64,000 bases of DNA from Leptospiraceae bacterium (GCA_024233865.1 JACKPA010000015.1:62001-126000), one strand, 5' to 3'. Shown: positions 1 through 10,146, numbered from the stretch's first letter. The notes: a model not told the origin generated them from the letters alone. Numbers and translations are program-made.

Positions 1-681
1 AGCCGCTTCTTTGAGCGTTTTAGAAAGGTTTTGGTCAAAAGTTTCATCATCAATATATTCCAATTCCTCACAATTGGAATAGATCGTATTACACATATCA
101 CCGTAATTTTTATGCACAAAGAATACCATCATAACCGTAGAATGTTTGGGATGGATTAAAACTTTCGCATTGTATTGTTTGGTATTTCTGTATTTAATCC
201 GGTTTTTTATTCTTTTGTATACATCCCAACCGGTTAGAGCAACGTCTTTTATCACCGGAACAGGTATGGACATTTCCCTTGTTCCCATATAATATGGCTC
301 GATGGAAACCTTTCCATCCCTTTTGGATAGTTCTCGAAGGTATTGCAAAACATCTTCTAATTCCTTACTTTCCATATTTAAGGTGTAATTTTGCATTTTA
401 ATCAAGAATTTACCGGTATTTTCTCCCATTAGTTTGGATATTTGCTCATCCAATTCTTCGTATTGATCATACTCCACTTGAACACAATTGGTTGGATGAC
501 AGGAAATCTGCTCGTTGTAGTTGTTATTTGCTTCAAATTTTTGGGTATTGGAAGAAGATGCCTCTACTTTAGGTTTTTCGTTCGTTCCTTGGCTAGAAGA
601 AGATTCTTTTGTAGATGAACAGTAAAAAACCAAACTAATAAATAGTGAGCTACAAATTATATTTACTTTTTTAGATTTCAT
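1..681 (-). CDS. Putative lipoprotein, 3' end beyond the window
   Basis: An open frame of 227 codons runs leftward from ATG at 681 and leaves the window without a stop, so the C-terminus is missing. The N-terminus has a lysine-rich start, a hydrophobic stretch and a Leu-Val-Phe-Tyr-Cys lipobox-like site with the cysteine at residue 21. A serine-rich linker follows (residues about 22-50), as is common in exported spirochaete lipoproteins. The mature part has a Cys-His-Pro-Thr-Asn-Cys pair that could form a disulfide, but I recognise no domain. The gene diverges from the esterase at 878 across an AT-rich 196-nt gap. Lipoprotein export is inferred from the N-terminus only; function is unknown. 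Confidence 0.75.
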   Translation of the reverse strand, partial: MKSKKVNIICSSLFISLVFYCSSTKESSSSQGTNEKPKVEASSSNTQKFEANNNYNEQISCHPTNCVQVEYDQYEELDEQISKLMGENTGKFLIKMQNYTLNMESKELEDVLQYLRELSKRDGKVSIEPYYMGTREMSIPVPVIKDVALTGWDVYKRIKNRIKYRNTKQYNAKVLIHPKHSTVMMVFFVHKNYGDMCNTIYSNCEELEYIDDETFDQNLSKTLKEAA

Positions 682-877
682 TGCTATAAACTTTTATAAT
701 TGTTCTGTTTTTTTAGACGGTTTCAAGAAGAATTTTGTAGTTAAATTGGTTTTTTACAAAAAGCAAGATTACATCATTATAGAATTTTTGCGTATATAAG
801 TTGCAATTCAAAATATATAGTCAAATAATTAACAGTGCTAAATATATAACTTGACAAGATTAATGACTTTTTTTTAA

Positions 878-1825
878 GTGTCATCTATGATAGTTCAATC
901 TGAAAATTTCTTAACTACTTTTTCGCAAGATATTCTTAGGAATCTCCTAACTTCAGCTCGTACACTCGTAGCAAATGATATTATGCCAAGGGAAATTGGA
1001 AGGGCAATCGTTGATTTTACTGCTCAATTGTTATACGAACCACCTAGGGGATTAAAAATAGAAAAAGAAGATGTTGATGGAATGTCCGCTTTATGGATTT
1101 CTGATAAACGATTTTCTACCACCAATAATGTTCTTCTTTATTTCCATGGAGGCGGTTACCATATGTGTTCTCCTTACACCCACAAAAGGCTTGTTTACAA
1201 AGTATGCAGAACGGCAAGGTTAAAGTCTCTTGTTATTGATTACAGAAAATCACCTGAACACCGCTTCCCAGCTCCTATAGAAGACGGGGAGAAGGCTTAC
1301 AATTGGCTTCTTGAACGAGGTTATAAGTCAGAAAATATAGTTTTTGGTGGTGATTCGGCAGGAGGAGGTTTAACCATGGCTGTCCTTCTACAAATCAAGG
1401 AAAGAGGTTACCCTCTCCCTAAAGCTGCATTTTGTATTTCACCATGGGTAGATTTAGAATGTATAGGAGACACAACTATCACAAAAAAAGATAGGGACCC
1501 TTGGCTTGGTTTAATGCCTATAAAATCTTATGCAAGAACCTATTTAAATGGGAATCATCCTAGACATTATTTGGCATCTCCTATTTATGGAGATTTAAAA
1601 GGCTTGCCACCGATTCTAATTCATGTCGGAAGTGATGAAATTCTTTTGGATGATGCAAGAAGGCTTTATGAAAAAGCTCTGGAAAGTGGGACTTACGCCA
1701 AATTAAAGGTTTGGGAGAACATGATTCATGTTTTTCAGAGTTTTGATGCTTTTTTTAAAGATGCACACAAATCAATTTATGAAATAGGAAAATTTTTGAG
1801 GACAAATCTCGCAGTCTCCATGTAA
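878..1825 (+). CDS. Alpha/beta hydrolase, HSL-type esterase/lipase
   Basis: The protein has 315 residues and the hallmarks of the hormone-sensitive-lipase (Abhydrolase_3) family. These are the oxyanion-hole HGGG at residues 90-93, the nucleophile elbow GDSAG at 158-162 (Ser160), an acid in GSDE (Asp253) and the histidine in MIHVF (His284). Such enzymes hydrolyse short acyl esters or related small substrates in the cytoplasm; the substrate cannot be read from the sequence. There is no signal peptide. The start is either GTG at 878 or ATG at 887; neither has a clear ribosome site. A TTGACA box lies at 851-856 without a convincing -10. It converges with xseA, with 3 nt between the two stops. Confidence 0.88.
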   Translation: MSSMIVQSENFLTTFSQDILRNLLTSARTLVANDIMPREIGRAIVDFTAQLLYEPPRGLKIEKEDVDGMSALWISDKRFSTTNNVLLYFHGGGYHMCSPYTHKRLVYKVCRTARLKSLVIDYRKSPEHRFPAPIEDGEKAYNWLLERGYKSENIVFGGDSAGGGLTMAVLLQIKERGYPLPKAAFCISPWVDLECIGDTTITKKDRDPWLGLMPIKSYARTYLNGNHPRHYLASPIYGDLKGLPPILIHVGSDEILLDDARRLYEKALESGTYAKLKVWENMIHVFQSFDAFFKDAHKSIYEIGKFLRTNLAVSM

Positions 1826-1828
1826 AAT

Positions 1829-3118
1829 TCAATCGACTCTGATTGATTCTTTAACCTCAGCCAAAAATTTCCCTTCCGAAAGGATTACTTCCAACTCCTG
1901 CCCTTTTTGAACTTGTTTATAAGACGTGATTACCTTTTTTTGCAAATCTCTTACGACGGAATAACCCCTTTTAAGAGTCAAAAGAGGAGAAAAGTTTTCA
2001 ATCCTTTCGCTTGCAACTTCAAACCCACCTTTCTTATTTTGCATCACGCCTTTTATCAAAAAAGACAACTTCTCAAATTGCTGTAAATTTTGTCTCTTAG
2101 CTGAAATATAATTTTTCCCTAGCAAAAAGATTCGATTGATTGTCTCATCTACCTTTTGGTATCTATCCATAAGCATAGTTTCTGGCTCTGTAAATACACG
2201 CTTATTGGAAATCAAACCAAACCTATCTTGATTAATTTTTAATTTAAACTTGAGAGATTGATCAAGCCTTTCCCCAACACCCTCCAAATAGAGTTCATAC
2301 TCTTGGATATCAGGGATAACGTCTTCTGCGGCTGCCGTAGGAGTAGGCGAAAAATGGTCTGCGGCTAAATCACTTAAAACAGAATCAATTTGATGTCCTA
2401 CTGCTGAAACTATAGGAACATTAGAATTATAATACGCCATCACAACATCTTCTTGATTAAATGCCATCAGGTCTTCAAAGCTACCTCCACCCCTACCCGC
2501 GATAATCACATCCACATCCCAAAGAGGATTGTTTAACTCGCTAATGGCATTTATGATGGAAGAAGTAGCTTCTTCACCTTGAACTGAACAGGGAGCAATT
2601 AAAATGTTGATATTCGGATAACGATTCTGAGCAATACGGATAATATCTTCAATGGCAGCACCATGAGGAGAGGTAACAATTCCTAAAGTTTTTGGAAGTT
2701 TAGGGAGAGGCTTTTTGCGTTTGGGATCAAAGATTCCTAAAGTGTATAGCTTTTGTTTCAGTTGCTCAATTTGATAGAGAATATCTCCCTTTCCAAGCTC
2801 CTCCACTTTGGTGACATTGATGCTGTAGGTACCACCTGGTTCATAGACTGAAATACTTCCCAAAACCTGAACTTCCAAACCATCCTTCAGAGGCTTTCCT
2901 TTATAGTATTGGTTTGAATAAGAAAAAAAAGTACAACGAATAAGGCTACTCGGATCTTTTAGAGAAAAATAAATATGTCCATTGCCGGATCGAGTAAAAT
3001 TAGAAATTTCACCTTTGACCCATATATTTTTTAAATCTTTTTGACTGCTTAATATAGACTTGATAAAACGGTTGACATCACTCACCGTAAGCGGTTGGTT
3101 GGTTTCTTCTACAATCAT
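1829..3118 (-). CDS. xseA: Exodeoxyribonuclease VII large subunit
   Basis: XseA is the catalytic large subunit of exonuclease VII, which degrades single-stranded DNA to short oligonucleotides in repair. At 429 residues it has normal length. The N-terminal OB-fold region (about 1-110) includes the pattern WVKGEISNF. The central catalytic region carries GRGGGSFEDL and SAVGHQIDSVLSD followed by SPTPTAAAE, all typical of the family. A coiled, lysine-rich C-terminal part follows, ending in the usual LKRGYSVV segment. The start overlaps the stop of the upstream AI-2E-type gene by 4 nt, so the two are translationally coupled. The small subunit gene xseB, often next to xseA, is not visible here. Confidence 0.95.
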   Translation of the reverse strand: MIVEETNQPLTVSDVNRFIKSILSSQKDLKNIWVKGEISNFTRSGNGHIYFSLKDPSSLIRCTFFSYSNQYYKGKPLKDGLEVQVLGSISVYEPGGTYSINVTKVEELGKGDILYQIEQLKQKLYTLGIFDPKRKKPLPKLPKTLGIVTSPHGAAIEDIIRIAQNRYPNINILIAPCSVQGEEATSSIINAISELNNPLWDVDVIIAGRGGGSFEDLMAFNQEDVVMAYYNSNVPIVSAVGHQIDSVLSDLAADHFSPTPTAAAEDVIPDIQEYELYLEGVGERLDQSLKFKLKINQDRFGLISNKRVFTEPETMLMDRYQKVDETINRIFLLGKNYISAKRQNLQQFEKLSFLIKGVMQNKKGGFEVASERIENFSPLLTLKRGYSVVRDLQKKVITSYKQVQKGQELEVILSEGKFLAEVKESIRVD

Positions 3119-4242
3119 AGTTCTTCTTCTTTTGCCTTCATTTCTTTAGCGTCTTTGTAATAGGACAACGCAACTTCCCATAGTATAACCATAATTGTCA
3201 CAGCAACAGGTCCTATAATCACACCCATAATTCCAAATTCCTTCAAGCCACCAATCAAGGCTAAAAATAAAAGAAGAGGATGCAATTTCAGTTTCTTGTC
3301 TAATATATTGGGCTTTACCAAATTCTCCAATATTAAATAGGATGAAAAAGCTACACTCATAAATACTATCGAAACAACCCATTTGTGTTCTATAAGTCCA
3401 AGGTACAATCCAACCGGCAGCCATACGATCATTGTTCCAACGATGGGAATCAAAGAAAAAATAGCTCCAATGCTTCCGTAAAAAATAGGATTTGGAACTC
3501 CAACAAAAAACAGAAGAAATCCCATAACCAAACCTTGTAAAAATGAAATAATGATGTTTCCTTTTACAACCGTTTTGATTGCGTAAGCTATTTTTCTTCC
3601 TATACCTTTTTCGATTTCAATAGGGATTGGAATGGCTTCTAACAAAAAAGCTTCTAGCTTATAACCGTCTTTGTACATAAAAAATAGAAGCATGTAAGAA
3701 ACAAAAAGATTAATAATGATTCCGATAGGTAGCTTTATACCTCCTAAAATTAGAGAGGTTGCATTGCTAATGATACCATAGACATTGTCTATGTTGAGTA
3801 TGTCACCATAAGAACTTACAATTTCGCTATACACACCCGGAATTTTTACCCAGAAAAATTCATTTTCAGTTATAATATCGGTTAGCCAACCAAGAGATAA
3901 AATCATCTGAATGAGTTTTTCTTCCGTTAGATTGACCCGAGCAATCAGTAAAAGGGATAAAGCGTCTTGCAGTAAACTCCGAACAATATAGTACAAAGGG
4001 AAAAATATGGTAATTGTCACTAGAATAATCATAATCCAAGGAGCTACAAACTTGATTTTTCTGTGCAATTTACTTTTTAGCTTTAGATAATAATCCCTTG
4101 AAGCCATATAAAAAATAAGGGAAATAAAAGCCGTCCAGAAATATGCCCGGTAAACAAAAAAGACAAAAATACCAGCGGCAATAAATAGTGTAAGAATTAC
4201 AATTGTAAAAGTTATACTATTGTCTTTTAAAAAGCTTTTCAA
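3115..4242 (-). CDS. AI-2E family transporter (PF01594-like membrane protein)
   Basis: This 375-residue integral membrane protein has the layout of the AI-2E/YdiK/PerM family. There is an N-terminal pair of membrane segments (about 12-60), a third near 70-95, an amphipathic soluble stretch (about 100-150), then a cluster of C-terminal segments with PNPIFYGSIGAIFSLIPIVG and the LILENLVKPNIL motif typical of the family. Family members include permeases and Na+/H+ antiporters, so the transported substrate is not known. It overlaps xseA downstream and the small exported protein upstream by 4 nt each, making a tight three-gene operon. Confidence 0.88.
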   Translation of the reverse strand: MKSFLKDNSITFTIVILTLFIAAGIFVFFVYRAYFWTAFISLIFYMASRDYYLKLKSKLHRKIKFVAPWIMIILVTITIFFPLYYIVRSLLQDALSLLLIARVNLTEEKLIQMILSLGWLTDIITENEFFWVKIPGVYSEIVSSYGDILNIDNVYGIISNATSLILGGIKLPIGIIINLFVSYMLLFFMYKDGYKLEAFLLEAIPIPIEIEKGIGRKIAYAIKTVVKGNIIISFLQGLVMGFLLFFVGVPNPIFYGSIGAIFSLIPIVGTMIVWLPVGLYLGLIEHKWVVSIVFMSVAFSSYLILENLVKPNILDKKLKLHPLLLFLALIGGLKEFGIMGVIIGPVAVTIMVILWEVALSYYKDAKEMKAKEEEL

Positions 4243-4694
4243 AAACTAACACCTGTTTTTCGAAAGAAGAGTTTTACTTTTCGTTTATTTATCTCATCTT
4301 GAATATGAACTGTAAAAATTTTTTTGTAAGGACTTTCCGTAAGCAATATATAGGCATTATCTTTTGCTTCTTTTTGAAGAATTCTCCATTCTTGGAGCTT
4401 AAATATTTCCTCATAAAACTTTAAAATATCTTCTTTTTTATCTTGAGTTGTGTAAATCAAAGAAGATTCGGCACTTTCGTAAAAATTCCCTCTATATTCT
4501 GTAGAAACTATAATGTCCGCTCCTTGGGGAATAAACTCTTTATCGATGGAAATAGGCAATTTTTGAGGATGATAGATAATGGTTAGCCTATCAAAAACAT
4601 AAACCTCTTCCTTGCCGGAATTTGTTGGTTTCTCATTTTGGGAAAAAATAGGAATCGCGATCAATAGAAACAATAAAACTTTCAACTTTTGCAT
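4239..4694 (-). CDS. Small exported protein of unknown function
   Basis: This is a 151-residue protein, first gene of the operon with the AI-2E-type transporter and xseA. It starts with a short lysine-containing segment and a hydrophobic stretch ending in IPIFSQ, a plausible signal peptide. The mature part is mixed alpha/beta and rich in lysine and glutamate. I recognise no family. The stop overlaps the next gene's start by 4 nt. Upstream lies an AT-rich divergent region shared with the GH3 gene at 4887. Confidence 0.75.
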   Translation of the reverse strand: MQKLKVLLFLLIAIPIFSQNEKPTNSGKEEVYVFDRLTIIYHPQKLPISIDKEFIPQGADIIVSTEYRGNFYESAESSLIYTTQDKKEDILKFYEEIFKLQEWRILQKEAKDNAYILLTESPYKKIFTVHIQDEINKRKVKLFFRKTGVSF

Positions 4695-4886
4695 ATTTTA
4701 TAACCTTTTACATCCAAGAAACGATACAATAAAAATTATAATTCTTTATAAAATTTTTTTCTCACTAAGTTATTCTAATCATAGTATATTTCTCGCGTTT
4801 TTGTACTATTCTCAAAAATATTTGTTTACCCTAATATTTTCCTAAAAGATATAATATAATATAAACCCAATATTCAGAGGAAAATT

Positions 4887-6581
4887 TTGAAAAAGTTCTC
4901 ATACTTTGCAATCATACTATATTTTTTAAATACAAACTTTGTTTATGCTCCTGCTCCCAAAATAGACTTAACTTCAAAATTTAAAGAAATAGCAAGAAAA
5001 ATAGTGGCAAAAATGTCGGATAAAGACAAAGCAGGTCAAGTTATCCACATTGCCATTCCTTCTAAAACGGTTACGGAAGAAATCAAGCAAGAAATCAAAA
5101 AAATTAAGCCAGGGGGAATTATTGTTTTTGGGAAAAATCTGGGAACAAGGGAAGAAATTATCGGTTTAACAAAAAACTTGCAAAAGGAAATGAAAAAGTT
5201 AAAAAAACTCCCTCTATTTATATCTATTGACCAAGAAGGTGGTCGAGTAGTTCGGGTACAAAAAGCAGTTACGGAATTTCCAGGAGCAATGGCGTTAGGA
5301 CAAACACAAAATCCTGACAATGCCTACAAGGTAGGTTTTATCACTTCTTATGAATTGCGTAAGCTTGGGATCAACCTTCTTTTTGCTCCGGTTATGGACA
5401 TTAATAACAATCCGGATAATCCTGTAATCAATACTCGTTCGTTTGGTTCTTCTTTGGAAACCGTAACAGAACTAGCTTGTGCTTATGAGAGAGGAGCAAG
5501 AATTGGCGGTGCTGTTCCCGTTATTAAACATTTTCCAGGTCATGGGGACACAAACATTGATAGCCATCTTGGTTTACCTGTTATTAACAAGAGTTTGGAA
5601 GAACTGGAACAATTTGAATTACGTCCGTTTCAAAAAAGTATTCAAGATGGTGCCAAGGTTGTTATGACTGCACATATCGTTTATCCTAAATTGGACAAGG
5701 ACTATCCAACTACCCTTTCCAAAAAAATCCTCAACAATATCCTACGAGAAAAACTAAAGTTCAGGGGAGTAATTATTACGGATTCGATGGAAATGGATGC
5801 AATAGATGAACACTATGCTCATACCCAAACGGCTAAACTTGCCATACTCTCTGGTGCTGATATTATCCTTTCTACCGAATTCGGAAAAACACCTTATAAA
5901 TACTATAAAATGATTTTAAAGGCGATCAAAAAAAAAGAATTTGATGTAGGTGGCAAAAATCTTTTGGATGAAGCACTTATTCGGCAGATTGCTTTGAAGT
6001 TAGAATATGGATTGTTGCATCAAAAAACTTCTTATATCAAAATTAAAAATAAGGAGGTAAATGATTTTGTGTCCGCAAGCAAAAGAGAAAGAGATACAAA
6101 ATACAAAGAATTACAAAAAGAAGGAATCGGAGAACTGAACCAAAAAATTTCCGGAGAAGCAATCAAAACTTATAAAAAAGCCTTTACTCCTTTTTCTAAG
6201 GCAGAAACAAAATCTATGGTTTTTTATATCAAAAATCAGGTTTTAAAATCTACAATTCAAAAGGTCTTAAAAAAGAAGCTAAAATTTTTCTCGAGCAAAG
6301 ACTTGAAAAAATATTTAAAAAAGCACAATGGGCAAATTATTGTTTTAGGAACAAGAGAGGAAAAAGACGTAAAGTTTTTTTATAAGCTAGCCAAAAAATA
6401 TAAAAAAAATAAGTTTTTACTTCTTCACTATGGTTCTCCTTTTTTCAAATTTCCAACAAATGATAGTGTAAACGTAATATTCTCTTTTTCACCTACAACC
6501 GAATCATTGAAACAATTGGCAAAAGTAACCTTCACACCCGGCGGAAAAGAAATCCAATCAGCTGACTTGATCTTAAAATAA
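4887..6581 (+). CDS. Exported glycoside hydrolase family 3, beta-N-acetylglucosaminidase-like
   Basis: This 564-residue GH3 protein resembles NagZ, which removes N-acetylglucosamine from muropeptides during wall recycling. Family marks are GGIIVFGKN, SIDQEGGRVVR, the catalytic loop KHFPGHGDTNIDSH (general acid/base pair of NagZ-type enzymes) and VIITDSMEMDAI with the nucleophile aspartate. Unlike cytoplasmic NagZ it has a hydrophobic N-terminus ending near YAPAP and a lysine-rich C-terminal extension of about 200 residues, so a periplasmic or secreted role is likely. The start is TTG at 4889-side codon 4887, supported by AGAGG at 4876-4880. A cNMP-binding gene follows 19 nt downstream. Confidence 0.87.
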   Translation: MKKFSYFAIILYFLNTNFVYAPAPKIDLTSKFKEIARKIVAKMSDKDKAGQVIHIAIPSKTVTEEIKQEIKKIKPGGIIVFGKNLGTREEIIGLTKNLQKEMKKLKKLPLFISIDQEGGRVVRVQKAVTEFPGAMALGQTQNPDNAYKVGFITSYELRKLGINLLFAPVMDINNNPDNPVINTRSFGSSLETVTELACAYERGARIGGAVPVIKHFPGHGDTNIDSHLGLPVINKSLEELEQFELRPFQKSIQDGAKVVMTAHIVYPKLDKDYPTTLSKKILNNILREKLKFRGVIITDSMEMDAIDEHYAHTQTAKLAILSGADIILSTEFGKTPYKYYKMILKAIKKKEFDVGGKNLLDEALIRQIALKLEYGLLHQKTSYIKIKNKEVNDFVSASKRERDTKYKELQKEGIGELNQKISGEAIKTYKKAFTPFSKAETKSMVFYIKNQVLKSTIQKVLKKKLKFFSSKDLKKYLKKHNGQIIVLGTREEKDVKFFYKLAKKYKKNKFLLLHYGSPFFKFPTNDSVNVIFSFSPTTESLKQLAKVTFTPGGKEIQSADLILK

Positions 6582-6600
6582 AACTACAGGAATTTATATA

Positions 6601-7515
6601 GTGGGTAATTTATCAGATACGGACAAATTAAAGTCTCTTTACATGGAGTTTAGGGAAAACACAACCTTAATGAAACAGGGTGATATGCCAAAAGCTTTTT
6701 ATATTTTAGTTAAAGGCAGTCTGCTAGTTTATAGAAACAATACGTTAGTATCTGTAATTAAAACTGGGGGTGAATATATCGGAGAAATATCAATACTTTT
6801 GAATACACCTCATAGTGCAACTGTCAAAACGGAAACAACATCCACATTAATTTCCATTGAAATTTCCAAAGTCGAATCATTTTTAACCCACGCTCCGGAA
6901 ATAGCAATCTCTCTTGCTCGAAGATTAGCGGAAAGACTTGTAAGTTTGAATAAAGAATTGACCCTCTTGGCATCCAATGTGAATAAATCAGAAGTCTATA
7001 GCGAAAAGAAATCAGCAACTTATGTACCCAAACAACAAGGAAGCATATTCAATTTAGAAAAGCTAAAATCCCTAATTGTTGAATACCCTGAAAATTTTGC
7101 AATCATTGAGCAAGACAATCATCCTAGAGCATTGTATATTTTAGTATACGGAGAAATCGAAATTCTAAAAGATGAAAAAGTAATAGCCATAGAATCGAAT
7201 CCCGGTTACTATTTGGGTGATGTTTCTGTACTGCGACACGCTCCAGCTAATGCTACGGTAAAAACCAAAAAGAGTTCCCGGTTTATCGAAATTCCGGCAG
7301 AAAAAGTTGATGTGTTTTTAAATCATTCTCCGGAAATCGCTATTTCCATTTCCAAAGGACTTGCCCAAAGAATTTTGTTGATAAATGACTCCATTTTAGA
7401 CATGAAAGCACTTGAGGTGAATACATACCAGAAAAAAGCACCAAGCCCAGAAACCCAAGAAGCGGTAAAAAAAAGATTGGTGGATTTGCTGGGATTTGAT
7501 CCGGATGCTATGTGA
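6601..7515 (+). CDS. Protein with two cyclic-nucleotide-binding domains
   Basis: The 304-residue protein consists of two similar CNB modules, about residues 10-130 and 155-280. Each has the pattern ...KAFYILVKGSLLVYRN... then GEYIGEISIL or GYYLGDVSVL and an H-S/A-ATVKT segment that corresponds to the phosphate-binding cassette region. No DNA-binding, kinase or membrane domain is attached. The phosphate-binding arginine of canonical cassettes is not obvious (TPHSATVKT, HAPANATVKT), so ligand binding may be lost or altered. The start is GTG at 6601, 19 nt after the GH3 gene, probably in the same transcript. Several spirochaete proteins have such stand-alone CNB domains; the role is unknown. Confidence 0.85.
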   Translation: MGNLSDTDKLKSLYMEFRENTTLMKQGDMPKAFYILVKGSLLVYRNNTLVSVIKTGGEYIGEISILLNTPHSATVKTETTSTLISIEISKVESFLTHAPEIAISLARRLAERLVSLNKELTLLASNVNKSEVYSEKKSATYVPKQQGSIFNLEKLKSLIVEYPENFAIIEQDNHPRALYILVYGEIEILKDEKVIAIESNPGYYLGDVSVLRHAPANATVKTKKSSRFIEIPAEKVDVFLNHSPEIAISISKGLAQRILLINDSILDMKALEVNTYQKKAPSPETQEAVKKRLVDLLGFDPDAM

Positions 7516-7522
7516 AAAAACC

Positions 7523-9796
7523 TTATATCTGTTTCAACTGAGTTAGCACTTTATAATTTCGATAGTTTGCCATAATGATCCTGCAATAATCTCGTGATTC
7601 TTTTGTTGGTAACCGTTCTAGAAAATGATTAAAGTCTCCGTCATAGTATTTTCGCTTCCATTTGCGAAGGTTACCAGGTCCTCCATTGTAGGCAATGGAG
7701 CTCCACCTTAGGTTTTTCCCATACATATTTAACAAATCCGATAAAAATTTAGCCCCAAACTGTATGGAAATCTCCGGATCATGAAGAGAATATTTTGAAA
7801 CTCGTAAGGCTCTTGCCAACATCCTTCCCGTCGAAGGCATAACTTGCATTAGCCCCCGTGCACGAGCTGACGAAACGGCGTTCTCTTTGAAAAAGGATTC
7901 TTGCCTCATTACGGCGTAAATAATATCTTCATCTACGGAAAACTTATTTTGGTAAATAAGAGCAAGGCTTCGGTGGGGTCTTGGGTACAATCTGGAATTG
8001 ATGGCTTTTGGCAATAGAAGCGAATCATCCGGAATTTTATAATGTTTCATTAGTACTCTTGTGTAGTACATGGAAAAGTAGGTATTTCCACCCAAATCTC
8101 CCATTACCACCAATAGTTGATGTTTATCATTTTGGCTAAGTTTCTTTTCTTTCGAATAGTAGTTGATGAGTGTTAAAGCGTGTTTGTATTCACCAATTTT
8201 TATATAATCCAAAGCAAGATTGAGAACATGATTCCCTTCTATTTTTTGCATTGTATTATTCAGTTGTTTGCTTAAATAAGTAGAGTTGTTGTGGTAGGCA
8301 AAACTAAAGTCTCTTTGAGCTAATTTGGGAACGTAGTTTTTACTGTAATTTACAGAAACATACCTATACAGATTATCTTTGCTTGAATAAGCGTTGTAAG
8401 GAGAAGGAATGGAAGATAATTCTTTCGAAAACTCTTCTGCAATTACTTGCGCGTAATATGACCCCGGACAGTATTTATAATAAATAGACAAGATTTCATT
8501 TAGCTTTTTGTAGTTTTGAGAATATTTCAAGTATCTTAAATACCAATACACTAATCTTCCTTTAACAGGCAGATCAGGAATTGCATGGAATGCTTCTTCC
8601 CAGTAAGCATCTGAGGCATACTGGATACTTTTTCCGGAACCTGTAAGAAAATCTATTAATTGGTCCTGGTAATAAAGGTTATAAGGATCGAGTTTTAGGA
8701 AATTAACCAATGATACAAAATATTTTTCTTCTTCTTTATATTTTTTATAAATTCTCGCGTACGACTTATAAATTTTTGCATCAATCGTGCCATTTAAAAA
8801 AGTTTTCAAAACATATAAAGACGCATGAACTTGGTTAATGTTTAACAATTTTTCAGCTATTATTGATAAAAATTTCTTTTCATTAATAATTTTATAATAA
8901 TTTTTATACAATAAAATTGTCACTTTTTCCGGATAAGCTTTAATAAAAGCGTGAGCTGTGTTTTTAACCGATTTAACTTCTGAAAAAATTGTATTCTCGG
9001 TAATAATATTATTAGAAACAATTTTTATAATATCTTTTCTGGATAAAAGATGAATAATTTGAGAGAGTTTGTCTTTGGGAATAGATAGATAAAATTTTTG
9101 TCCGAAGAACGTTTTTAGCTTACCAACGATTACTCTGCTTTCACTCCAACTAATTCCTGGAGTTTTCAGAGCAGCAAAGAACATTTCCATAGATTCTGTT
9201 TTTCTACCAAGCCTTGCCAAAGAAGAAGCATGAATTCTCTGGGCATAAACCGTTTTAAGATATCCTTTTTCTTGGTAGTTTAAGGAATTTATTATATTCA
9301 AAATTTTAGTATAATCGCCTTGCTCATAATAAATTGTAAGAATTTTCTCAAAAACTTCAATGGCAATCGGATCATGCTCCCTAGGTAATTTTTGCAAATA
9401 AGCTAATCTAAGGGAAGAGCCAAAAAACTTATTCTCTGCAAAAACATTGTACAGCTTCAAAAAAGCTATCTTTTTTTCAACGCTAGATAAACTGACGGAT
9501 TGGTTTATAAACCTATTCAGTTCTGTTTCCGAAAGATCGGACACTTCGCTATTGGTTAAGATCTTGTACAAAATTAGGTTTCCCTCTTTTGAACTACCTT
9601 CACCTGAACTTTCATGGTATCTGGCAACCGCATAGTTTTCCAATTCGTTTCGGTTGGATTTGTCTTTGTAAATTCTACCAATTGTCTTCCACCTCATAGA
9701 TCGAATCATATATTGAAGATCGTCTTTAGCATTGATGGATGATTGACCAAGTAAAATGATAAGGATTGTATTAATAAGCTTTATGAATTTTGACAT
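7523..9796 (-). CDS. slt: Soluble lytic murein transglycosylase
   Basis: The 757-residue protein has a signal-like N-terminus, a long alpha-helical superhelix (about 30-600) and a C-terminal SLT/GEWL-fold catalytic domain. The catalytic glutamate is in YAVMRQESFF (Glu633), followed by ARGLMQVMP and the AYNGGPGN motif, all characteristic of family 1 lytic transglycosylases. These cleave the MurNAc-GlcNAc bond of peptidoglycan in the periplasm, leaving a 1,6-anhydro end. It lies downstream of csrA on the same strand with an 89-nt gap, so it may be cotranscribed with flagellar genes, where wall remodelling helps assembly. The end converges with the CNB gene at 7515. Confidence 0.93.
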   Translation of the reverse strand: MSKFIKLINTILIILLGQSSINAKDDLQYMIRSMRWKTIGRIYKDKSNRNELENYAVARYHESSGEGSSKEGNLILYKILTNSEVSDLSETELNRFINQSVSLSSVEKKIAFLKLYNVFAENKFFGSSLRLAYLQKLPREHDPIAIEVFEKILTIYYEQGDYTKILNIINSLNYQEKGYLKTVYAQRIHASSLARLGRKTESMEMFFAALKTPGISWSESRVIVGKLKTFFGQKFYLSIPKDKLSQIIHLLSRKDIIKIVSNNIITENTIFSEVKSVKNTAHAFIKAYPEKVTILLYKNYYKIINEKKFLSIIAEKLLNINQVHASLYVLKTFLNGTIDAKIYKSYARIYKKYKEEEKYFVSLVNFLKLDPYNLYYQDQLIDFLTGSGKSIQYASDAYWEEAFHAIPDLPVKGRLVYWYLRYLKYSQNYKKLNEILSIYYKYCPGSYYAQVIAEEFSKELSSIPSPYNAYSSKDNLYRYVSVNYSKNYVPKLAQRDFSFAYHNNSTYLSKQLNNTMQKIEGNHVLNLALDYIKIGEYKHALTLINYYSKEKKLSQNDKHQLLVVMGDLGGNTYFSMYYTRVLMKHYKIPDDSLLLPKAINSRLYPRPHRSLALIYQNKFSVDEDIIYAVMRQESFFKENAVSSARARGLMQVMPSTGRMLARALRVSKYSLHDPEISIQFGAKFLSDLLNMYGKNLRWSSIAYNGGPGNLRKWKRKYYDGDFNHFLERLPTKESRDYCRIIMANYRNYKVLTQLKQI

Positions 9797-9885
9797 AATT
9801 CTACTTTATGAATAATGACAATATAATCAGGTGGTGTAATATGCCTATTTGAATTTTTTTAGTCGAAAAAAAAATGGCGAATTTC

Positions 9886-10146
9886 TTACGTCGAACTCAC
9901 GTTTTTTAAAGTTTTTTTGTTTAAAATTTTTCCTATTTCACCCAAGTCTTGTGCTTTGATGTTTACCGACATTGCTTGCCTGTTTTCTTCTTGGACTTCC
10001 TGTATGACTTCGGTTCTTTGAATGGCGATATTTTTGGGAGCTTTGATTCCAATTTTCACTTGATCACCCTTTATATCGATGATAACAATTTCAACATCAT
10101 CTCCAATCATGATAGATTGGTTTAGTCTTCTTGATAAGACTAACAA
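9886..10146 (-). CDS. csrA: Carbon storage regulator CsrA (translational repressor)
   Basis: CsrA is a small dimeric RNA-binding protein that blocks ribosome sites of target mRNAs and controls flagellin in bacteria with FliW. The 86-residue product begins MLVLSRRLNQSIMIGD and continues VEIVIIDIKGDQVKIGIKAP, the classic CsrA core. The C-terminal tail after residue 60 is longer than in E. coli (61 residues) and lysine-rich. The start is TTG at 10146, directly abutting the fliW stop, with GGAG about 9 nt upstream inside fliW, so translation is coupled. FliW binds CsrA and relieves repression in the known partner-switch system. Confidence 0.95.
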   Translation of the reverse strand: MLVLSRRLNQSIMIGDDVEIVIIDIKGDQVKIGIKAPKNIAIQRTEVIQEVQEENRQAMSVNIKAQDLGEIGKILNKKTLKNVSST